From: Nostocoides_A vanveenii
GTDB lineage: Bacteria > Actinomycetota > Actinomycetes > Actinomycetales > Dermatophilaceae
Direction of reading: 5' to 3'
DNA length: 64,000 bases
NCBI RefSeq assembly: GCF_039531165.1
Contig: NZ_BAAAPN010000029.1
Span: forward strand, 1 to 64,000
Positions within the stretch are counted from its first letter, which is position 1; the number at the start of each line of letters is the position of its first letter. Of this stretch, positions 7,153 through 13,740 are shown in pieces. The position numbers and the translations under genes are program-made. A model generated the notes under the pieces. The model made no database searches. It saw only the letters and a list, made by a program, of their open reading frames with translations, and was not told the origin of the DNA.

Positions 7153-10100
7153 CCTGACTCCCTATCTCTCGTCGTCATGAGCCCGAGGTCGGGTTCATAG
7201 CGCAACTGCCAGCCCGCGATGGTCGCGGTGAAGCTCTCGTCGAGGCAGAGCACGAGTTGGCGGGCCAGCCAGCGGGATTGCTGCCATCCTGTGAAGTCGG
7301 CGCATTGGTCTTCCAGCGCGCGGATGGTGCGGTCGATCTGGCCTTGCCGGGTCATGGCCGCGGGCAGGCGCACGGTGGCGGCGCTCGCCGCGAGCGCGAG
7401 CTGCTCAGGAGGCGGATCGAGGGTGACGACGCCGAGGTCGGCATCGGCATACGGGCCCGAGAAGGGCAGCAGGCGAACGAAACCGGACTGGCGATACACG
7501 ACGATGACCTCGATCCCATCTTCACTGTCACGCACGCGTGCCGATCCCGTCGTCTCCTCGTCGGTGCCGGAGTCGTCGGTCCGTCCGGTCAACCATCCGA
7601 GCAGGTTCTCGTCGTGGGGTCCGGCGATTCGGAAGACCTCGGCGCGTCCGATCTGGTCGTCGGTCACCCGCGACTGCTCGGCCTCCGCACGTGCCCATGC
7701 CTCGCGCCAGGCGGGGGGCGAGACCAGGGTGGGGTCGTAGGCGTGCGTGACGAGGAGAGGAATGTCCGAGGGGATTCTGACTGGGACTCCCGCCACGTGC
7801 GGCGCGAGGACTGCGGCGGCACGCAGAAGCCGACTCTCGCCATAGACGGCTCGGCTTCCGGGCTGGAGTTCCGGGGTCCGCGAGTCTAGGTCGGGCAGAC
7901 CCAGCAGGTGGAGACGGGGCGAGCGGCCGGTGGCAGGACGGTCCGCCTCCCCGGCGCCGCGCTCGTGCCGGTGCAACCGGCCGGCCCGCTGGAGGAGTAG
8001 ATCGATCGGTGCGAGGTCGCTGATCATGAGGTCGGCGTCGATGTCGAGGGATTGTTCGAGCACCTGGGTGCCGACGACGACGAAGCCCCGGGGCCGGGTG
8101 ACGCCCGGGCCGGGCGGCCCCAGCCGGGCGCGGAGGGTTCGCTCCCGCTCGGCACGAGCATCCGCGAGGAAACGACTGTGCAACAAGGTGACTCGATCCC
8201 CGAGAACCTCTCGCAACCGCATGAAGGTGTCCTGCGCCGACCCGACCGTGTTGCGGATGACCGTGACCACGGCCCCGTCCTCGACCAACGGGACCAGGGT
8301 GGCGACCAGGTCCAACTCGGCCAGGGCGTCCACGGACAGCACGCGATTCAGGCCGTTCCAGGGGACGGCATAGGTCTGGGTCGTTGCGCCCTGGACGGTG
8401 ATCTGTGGGTAGCCGACCGATGCTGGTGGGTCGATCCGCTGGCCCAGGCCCGCGGCATACGCCTGCGCGAGGTAGGCGCGCTGGTCGGGTGGCAGGGTCG
8501 CCGAGAGCAGGATCACCGGAGTCCGGTAGGCCGCGAGCCATTGCAGGATGCCGCCGAGGTAGCGCCGCATGTAGTCGTCTGCCGCGTGGCATTCGTCGAT
8601 CACCACGACCTTGCCGGCCAGGGCGAGGTGTCGCAGGGCGAGATGACGGGTCTTGAGCGCGCCGAAGAGGGCTTGGTCGATCGTCGCCGCGACCATGCTC
8701 GACAGGACGCCTTTGCGGCGGCCGGTTAGCCAGCCGGAGACGATGGCCGCGTCGCCCGGGTCGTCGAGGTCGCTCAACTCGGTCTCGCCGGCGTTGACGG
8801 CGTGGATCCGCTCGCCAGTGACCAACCCACGGTATTGCTCGTTCAACTGGGCCTTGCCGTGGGCGAGGAAGACAGTGCTGTCGGTGGCGTCGTCCAGGTG
8901 GCGGATCCAGGGCAGAAGCCGGTCGAACATCGCGTCCGACGTGGCCATGGTCGGCAGGGCGATGAAGACCCCGCCCTGGCCGAACCTCGACGCCAGGACT
9001 TCGGCGGCCATCAGTGCGGCCTCGGTCTTGCCCGAGCCCATCGGCGCCTCGAGGATAAGCAGGCTCGGCTCGGTCAGCTGTGCGGCGATCCGGACGAAGT
9101 CGCGTTGCAGCTGGCGTGGTGCTCCGTTGACGGCGGGGAATCGTTCGGGGAGGAGCTGATCCACATCGTGCGTAGGCTGGCCGGGATGCCACGGTGACAG
9201 GAGGTCGCGGCCGAGGTGGGCGCGGGCGACGCGCTGAGTGGACGGGGAGCTGTCGGCATACGGGAATCGGTTGGAGTCGCTCGCGAGCCAGTCGGCGACG
9301 ATGACGACTGCGGTGAGCAGGGCCTGGGTGGTGACGCCGACGGGCAGCGCGGCCCACGCGCTCAGCCTCGCCTCGGCTCCCGTATGGCGAGCCATCGCGT
9401 CGAGTATCTCCGCCTGGACCGCACGCCACGCCTCGACCCGGTCGCCGACCCACAGGGGATCGCGGGCAAGGTCCTGCAATTCCAGTCCGGTCGGGGGCAC
9501 GCCATGGTGCATTCCGACGGGGATCGACAGTGCAGTCGCCGCGGCATGAGAGATGGAGTGCCGCTCCATCAGCCACCCGCGCAGGAGGTGCTGGCCGATC
9601 CGGCAGTGCGGAGGGAGCTTGGTGAACCCGCCGGGCCGGTACGGCGGGCAGACCAGTCCGTGGCCGGCCATCCGGTCCACGAGATCGGCGAAGCCCGGCG
9701 CCATCCGGGCCTTCACCGCGAAGCCGGGGCTCGCCTTGCCGAGGTCATGGACTCCGGCCAGGAAGGCCACCGCGATCCGGCCGTCGGCCTCGCCGTCGGG
9801 GAAGGCCTCGCCGATCTGCTGACGGATGTTGGCGGGCAGCCAGTGGTCCCAGAGTTGCTCGGCGGCCGCGCTCGCATCGAGGAGGTGTCGGGTCAGGCGC
9901 ATCCAGGCCCCGTCCTGGGCGTTGGTCTTGGCCCAGACCGACAGTGCGGCATCGGAGAACTCGGGCTCGGTCTCGTCGGTCCCGATCCAGGGCGATCTCG
10001 ATTGGCCGCGGGGCAGGACCGGCGCCGGCCGGGCCGGGGGCGATTCGCGGGTGTCGAAGTGCGGGCTCGCGAGCCGGCGGGAAGCGAGGTCGAGAAAGTC

Positions 10101-11285
10101 GACGATGTCGTCGGCGACGATCAGGAGGCGGCCCCGGTCGTGCTTGGCGCTGACGATGCCGGCCTTCTGGAGCTCGGCGAAGGCGCGCGCGGCTGACCGT
10201 GGGCCGACGCCGAAGAGCCGCTGCGCGGTGTCGACGCTCATGACCGGGGCCTCGACAAGCCCGTCGAGCAGCGTGGCCACCGCGGAGCCGGCCCGTGGCC
10301 GCGGCGTGGTCCCCTGGGCGACTCGATTCGTGTTGAGGGCGACCGACCACCGATGGCGGATCTCGGTGACCTCGCGGGCGAGGGCTCGTGCTTGATCGGT
10401 CGCGTCGATGACGGCGGGCAGGAAAACCGCGAGCCAGGCATTGAGAGCGTCGATGCCGTCGTCGCCCCGCGGGTCACCGGCGAAGCGATACGCCTCCAGG
10501 CCAGCGATGTAGGCGTTGGTTCGTGTCATGAGAACGAGAGACACCGGGATGAGGGCGTTGCGGGTGAGCCCGCGACGACGCAGGATCAAGTGGATCAGGG
10601 CTCGGCCGACCCGGCCGTTGCCGTCGCCGAAGGGGTGGATCGTCTCGAACTGTGCATGCGCGATCCCGGCCTGGATCAGCGGAGACAGCGTCGTGTCGCT
10701 GACGAAGTCGACGAGGTCGGCGACCAACCGCTCGACGTGTTCGGGTGGGGGCGGGACATAGACGGCTGACAGCGGGTCGTAGGACGAACCGCCGATCCAG
10801 TTCTGGGTGGTCCGCAGGCCGTGCAGCACCTGCCGATCGGGGAGGAGTCGCTGCTGGAGTCCGACGAGGTCGTCCACCGTGACCCTGGGCGCCTGGGCGA
10901 GGTCGCGCACGGCCTGGCGGATGACGGCCGCGTTGTTGGCGACGAGACGGGCCGACGCGGAGGTCCCGCGGACGTCCTCGGTCAGGGACAGTCCGGCGAG
11001 GGCGATCTGGCGAGCGCCGGGCGCTACTCCCTCGATCCATGAGCTGGCGGCCGCCTCGGAGCTGACGAGCAAAGGGCCGAGGGCGTCGATCCCGGGCGAC
11101 GTGCCGGTCTCGGCGAGTCGGTGGGCGGCCCTCTCCGCGAGGGTGAGCAGGCGTCGGCTGTCGGTAGTGAGTGTGACGATTCGGTCATGCAGGGGGTCGG
11201 GCACGTAGGCGCGATAGGTGCCGCTGCGACGAGCCCGGCGCGGGCCATCGCCACCGGTCCAGGTCCGCTCCTCGAATCGAGCCAC
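7149..11285 (-). CDS. cas3: Fic domain-Cas3 fusion: AMPylase-like domain plus HD nuclease/helicase
   Basis: One uninterrupted 1378-codon frame. Residues ~1-300 form a Fic protein with the full active-site motif HPFGDGNGRVGR (217-228). SSWIEG at 81-86 matches the [S/T]xxxE[G/N] inhibitory helix of self-restrained Fic enzymes. Residues ~335-395 resemble a winged helix. After a Pro-rich linker (~410-440) comes a standard I-E Cas3: HD nuclease (H467, H513-D514, H593-H594, D665), Walker A with K753, DECH box (897-900), SAT (928-930) and QRAGRLHRH. Ordinary Cas3 is about 900 residues, so roughly 400 are extra. The GTG start is backed by AGGAGG five bases upstream. It is the first gene of the cas operon. 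Fic domains usually transfer AMP to a target protein hydroxyl; the target here is unknown. Confidence 0.95.
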   Translation of the reverse strand: MARFEERTWTGGDGPRRARRSGTYRAYVPDPLHDRIVTLTTDSRRLLTLAERAAHRLAETGTSPGIDALGPLLVSSEAAASSWIEGVAPGARQIALAGLSLTEDVRGTSASARLVANNAAVIRQAVRDLAQAPRVTVDDLVGLQQRLLPDRQVLHGLRTTQNWIGGSSYDPLSAVYVPPPPEHVERLVADLVDFVSDTTLSPLIQAGIAHAQFETIHPFGDGNGRVGRALIHLILRRRGLTRNALIPVSLVLMTRTNAYIAGLEAYRFAGDPRGDDGIDALNAWLAVFLPAVIDATDQARALAREVTEIRHRWSVALNTNRVAQGTTPRPRAGSAVATLLDGLVEAPVMSVDTAQRLFGVGPRSAARAFAELQKAGIVSAKHDRGRLLIVADDIVDFLDLASRRLASPHFDTRESPPARPAPVLPRGQSRSPWIGTDETEPEFSDAALSVWAKTNAQDGAWMRLTRHLLDASAAAEQLWDHWLPANIRQQIGEAFPDGEADGRIAVAFLAGVHDLGKASPGFAVKARMAPGFADLVDRMAGHGLVCPPYRPGGFTKLPPHCRIGQHLLRGWLMERHSISHAAATALSIPVGMHHGVPPTGLELQDLARDPLWVGDRVEAWRAVQAEILDAMARHTGAEARLSAWAALPVGVTTQALLTAVVIVADWLASDSNRFPYADSSPSTQRVARAHLGRDLLSPWHPGQPTHDVDQLLPERFPAVNGAPRQLQRDFVRIAAQLTEPSLLILEAPMGSGKTEAALMAAEVLASRFGQGGVFIALPTMATSDAMFDRLLPWIRHLDDATDSTVFLAHGKAQLNEQYRGLVTGERIHAVNAGETELSDLDDPGDAAIVSGWLTGRRKGVLSSMVAATIDQALFGALKTRHLALRHLALAGKVVVIDECHAADDYMRRYLGGILQWLAAYRTPVILLSATLPPDQRAYLAQAYAAGLGQRIDPPASVGYPQITVQGATTQTYAVPWNGLNRVLSVDALAELDLVATLVPLVEDGAVVTVIRNTVGSAQDTFMRLREVLGDRVTLLHSRFLADARAERERTLRARLGPPGPGVTRPRGFVVVGTQVLEQSLDIDADLMISDLAPIDLLLQRAGRLHRHERGAGEADRPATGRSPRLHLLGLPDLDSRTPELQPGSRAVYGESRLLRAAAVLAPHVAGVPVRIPSDIPLLVTHAYDPTLVSPPAWREAWARAEAEQSRVTDDQIGRAEVFRIAGPHDENLLGWLTGRTDDSGTDEETTGSARVRDSEDGIEVIVVYRQSGFVRLLPFSGPYADADLGVVTLDPPPEQLALAASAATVRLPAAMTRQGQIDRTIRALEDQCADFTGWQQSRWLARQLVLCLDESFTATIAGWQLRYEPDLGLMTTRDRESG

Positions 11286-11372
11286 GTTGGCCTCCTATGT
11301 GGCGATGACGGGATCATGTTCGCACAGTTCACAGTTAACTGTCCTACGCCGACTCACCAATAAAAGTTGCAA
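11286..11372 (-). promoter_or_regulatory. Promoter and ribosome-binding region of the fic-cas3/cas operon
   Basis: Reading leftward, a possible -35 is TTGGTG (11360-11355), with a possible -10 TTAACT (11338-11333) 16 bp further on. The AGGAGG Shine-Dalgarno lies at 11295-11290 before the GTG start. A perfect 12-bp palindrome, ACAGTTAACTGT (11331-11342), sits over the -10, and a second ACAGTT half-site follows (11324-11329), so a dimeric repressor may also bind here. The -35/-10 assignment is by eye and tentative; the Shine-Dalgarno is clear. Confidence 0.45.
11334..11368 (-). promoter_or_regulatory. Candidate self-target (protospacer) of the mini-CRISPR guide
   Basis: Read on the minus strand from 11365, the sequence TTTTATTGGTGAGTCGG matches the first 17 nt of the mini-CRISPR spacer, TTTTACGGGTGTGTCGG, at 14 positions. 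Mismatches fall at 6, 7 and 12, and the next is at 18. Positions 6, 12 and 18 are the bases that type I-E Cascade flips out and does not read. The match fades after about position 19. The trinucleotide 5' of the protospacer is AAC (complement of 11366-11368), at the PAM position. The site covers the proposed fic-cas3 promoter, so Cascade binding would block transcription. Confidence 0.65.
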
Positions 11373-11399
11373 AGCGCGATACCCAACCAGCAACGCGGA

Positions 11400-11489
11400 G
11401 CCGAGATCCCCGCATAGCGGGGCGAGAACTCAGTTGAGGGCCTCCGACACACCCGTAAAACGGCTCATCCCCGCATGCGGGGCGCGAGT
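11400..11489 (-). CRISPR. Degenerate two-repeat mini-CRISPR, CreR-like regulatory guide
   Basis: Two diverged repeats (11461-11489 and 11400-11428) are spaced 61 bp apart, exactly the period of the main array, and flank one 32-nt spacer (11429-11460). On the minus strand the upstream repeat keeps the stem CCCCGC/GCGGGG and the handle GATGAGCCG, one base from the main-array handle. The downstream repeat keeps the stem but has lost the handle, as expected if only Cas6e cleavage is required there. The loops (AT, TAT) differ from the main array. Transcription would run toward fic-cas3. TAGGCT (11496-11491) is a plausible -10 just upstream. The spacer partly matches the fic-cas3 promoter. Confidence 0.8.
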
Positions 11490-11751
11490 CAGCCTACGGC
11501 AGGATCGCGAGTTGGCCACGTAGGTTGTAGGGAGGCGCTCCCGATGAGGGACGGGAGGCGAACCCGCGTGGCGACCACGCATCGACCCAACGGGTCAGGG
11601 GGTGGTCAGGCGGCATACGGACTCGGTCGCGCACGGGAACCGCGTAGATTGCTGCCACGTCATTGACTAGCGCGTGCGCTTCAGCGCGCCGCGACAGATT
11701 CGCACGGCATACGTCCGGCCGCAGGGGGCCCGGCAGAAAGAGAGAAGGCGC
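11490..11751. other. Intergenic region between the mini-CRISPR and telA
   Basis: This stretch separates the divergent cas and telA transcription units. It contains the possible -10 TAGGCT for the mini-CRISPR (minus strand, 11496-11491) and two copies of the overrepresented GGCATACG motif (near 11612 and 11707). It ends with the telA ribosome-binding site GAGAAGG (11742-11748). TTGACT at 11663-11668 is a possible -35 for telA but lacks a good -10. No small gene is convincing. Confidence 0.4.
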
Positions 11752-13014
11752 ATGTCCGACCAGCCCGCGATCCAGGACGCCGTCCAGCCCGCGATCCAGG
11801 ACGCCGTCCAGCCGCTCGCGCCACCGAATGCCACGTTGACGCTCGACGCGCCGCCGGCGATGCAGACCGTGCCGTCCACGGCAGCCCCGGCCATGGCCCC
11901 GGCCGTGCCGGCCGCCGCCGTCCCGATGCTGGATCAGAAGGTCGACGGTTTCCTGTCGGCCCTGATGACGGCCGAGACCAAATCCCCGGCCTATGAGGCC
12001 AAGGCCAGCGAGATGCGCACCATGGGTGACGATGACATCCGGCGCGCGGCCGAGTCGAGCAACCGCCTGCTGCAGAGCCCGGTCAAGGCCCTGCAGGAGG
12101 GTGGGCTCTCCCAGGGCAGCAAGGTCGGCAAGACCCTGCTGGAGCTGCGGCGCACCGTCGAGGAACTCGACCCGAGCCAGGCCCAGGGTGCCAAGAAGGT
12201 CCTGGGGATGATCCCCTTCGGCGACCGGATCACCGACTACTTCCGCAAGTATCAGAGCGCGCAGAGTCACCTCAACGGCATCCTGCACAGCCTGCGCAAC
12301 GGCCAGGACGAGTTGCAGCGCGACAACGTCGCGTTGAATCTTGAGAAGCAGCAGCTCTGGGACTCGATGGGACGGCTCAACCAGTACGTCTATATCGCCG
12401 AGCGCCTCGACGCCAAGCTGGCCGCCCAGATCGCCACCCTTGACACGAGCGACCCGGCCAAGGCCAAGGCGCTGCGCGAGGACGTCCTGTTCTATGTCCG
12501 GCAGAAGCACCAGGACCTGCTGACCCAGCTGGCCGTGAGCATCCAGAACTACCTGGCGATCGACATCGTCATCAAGAACAACATCGAGCTGATCAAGGGT
12601 GTCGACCGGGCGACCACGACGACGATCAGCGCGCTGCGCACCGCCGTGATCGTGGCTCAGGCGCTCGGCAACCAGCAGCTCGTCCTGGACCAGATCACGG
12701 CGCTCAACACCACGACTTCCGGCCTGATCGAGCGCACCTCCGAGATGCTCAAGGACAACAGCATCCGGATCCAGGAGCAGGCGGCCAGCGCGACCATCGG
12801 CCTGCCGCAACTGCAGCGCGCCTTCCAGAACATCTACGCGACCATGGATGCCATCGACACCTTCAAGGTGCAGGCGCTCGACAATATGGCGGCCACCATC
12901 GGCACTCTCGAGGGCGAGGTCGCCAAGTCTCGCAGCTACCTCGACCGCGTCCAGCGCGCCGACACCCGCATCGCACAAGGCTCCCTGGACCTCGGCTCGC
13001 CGACCCAGAACTAG
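11752..13014 (+). CDS. TelA family protein (toxic-anion/stress resistance)
   Basis: A 420-residue soluble, strongly helical protein. It has a disordered Pro/Ala N-terminus with a duplicated PAIQDAVQ segment (residues ~4-19), then the TelA core: GKTLLELRRTVEELDP, IPFGDRITDYFRKYQSAQSHL and LYVRQ-like repeats to EGEVAKSRSYLDRVQRAD. TelA proteins are linked to tellurite and other stress resistance and to cell-envelope stress modules containing vWA and kinase/phosphatase genes, as found downstream here. The ATG at 11752 has GAGAAGG three bases upstream; a longer reading from 11674 lacks such a site. First gene of an eleven-gene operon. Confidence 0.9.
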   Translation: MSDQPAIQDAVQPAIQDAVQPLAPPNATLTLDAPPAMQTVPSTAAPAMAPAVPAAAVPMLDQKVDGFLSALMTAETKSPAYEAKASEMRTMGDDDIRRAAESSNRLLQSPVKALQEGGLSQGSKVGKTLLELRRTVEELDPSQAQGAKKVLGMIPFGDRITDYFRKYQSAQSHLNGILHSLRNGQDELQRDNVALNLEKQQLWDSMGRLNQYVYIAERLDAKLAAQIATLDTSDPAKAKALREDVLFYVRQKHQDLLTQLAVSIQNYLAIDIVIKNNIELIKGVDRATTTTISALRTAVIVAQALGNQQLVLDQITALNTTTSGLIERTSEMLKDNSIRIQEQAASATIGLPQLQRAFQNIYATMDAIDTFKVQALDNMAATIGTLEGEVAKSRSYLDRVQRADTRIAQGSLDLGSPTQN

Positions 13015-13041
13015 TCACGGGCGCGGCGGCGAAAGGTCTCG

Positions 13042-13740
13042 ATGGGCATCGGGGAATGGTTCGGCTTCGGCAAGAAGAATGCCCCGGAGCCGATCATTGA
13101 GGTGCCCGCGGCGCCGACGAGCGACTCGCTGCTGGCCGCTCTCGACGCGGTCGAACAGCAGGCCCGCGACGGGGTCGTGCCACCGATGGTCATGGCGCGG
13201 CTGAAGCGCGTGACGAATATCGTGCGCCAGACCATTCCCCGGCTCGACAGCCTGGGTGCCAGCCAGAGCGCCTACAACGTGATGGCGACCGCGACTGACT
13301 ACCTGCCGGGTGCCATCGGCGGCTATCTCAGGCTGCCGCGCGACTGGGCGGATTCGCGCCCGGTCGATCGCGGCAAGACCTCCTTGCTGATCCTCATCGA
13401 TCAGCTCGACCTCCTCGGGGCCACGATGGACAAAGTCTTCGACGCCGTATGCCGCGCCGACGCCGAAGCGCTCGTCGTCCACGGCCGCTTCCTGCAGGAG
13501 AAATTCGGCGGCCCGGCCGGCGGCGGCCTCGCCATCGACCCGGCGACGGCGCTGCCGCCGATGCCCGCCCCCGCTGGAGCGACACCTCCTCCCGATGACC
13601 CGGATACCGGCGACTTGCCCATCGTGCACCGCGCCACCGACAACGCTCCGGCCAGCACAAATCCCGCCAACTCTCTCGAGCTGCCCGCGGCACCCACGCA
13701 GTCGGGCCGGTTGGCGCCACCGATCGGAAGAGATTCCTGA
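13042..13740 (+). CDS. XpaC-like helical protein, TelA partner
   Basis: A 232-residue protein. It begins MGIGEWFGFGKK, and a helical core spans ~residues 25-160 with DYLPGAIGGYLRLPRDW and LLILIDQLDLLGATMDKVF. The remaining ~65 residues are Pro/Ala/Thr-rich and probably disordered. The YLP...GYLRLP pattern and the place next to telA recall XpaC-type proteins, which are commonly paired with TelA; that is resemblance, not proof. No membrane segment or catalytic motif is visible. GAAAGG precedes the ATG, and its stop overlaps the next start (TGATG). Confidence 0.6.
   Translation: MGIGEWFGFGKKNAPEPIIEVPAAPTSDSLLAALDAVEQQARDGVVPPMVMARLKRVTNIVRQTIPRLDSLGASQSAYNVMATATDYLPGAIGGYLRLPRDWADSRPVDRGKTSLLILIDQLDLLGATMDKVFDAVCRADAEALVVHGRFLQEKFGGPAGGGLAIDPATALPPMPAPAGATPPPDDPDTGDLPIVHRATDNAPASTNPANSLELPAAPTQSGRLAPPIGRDS

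Noticed and set aside
11663..11691. TTGACT as the -35 of a telA promoter
   Set aside because: No acceptable -10 hexamer lies at 16-19 bp; left as a note only.
11494..12978. A 494-codon minus-strand frame
   Set aside because: Antisense to telA, whose domain content is clear.
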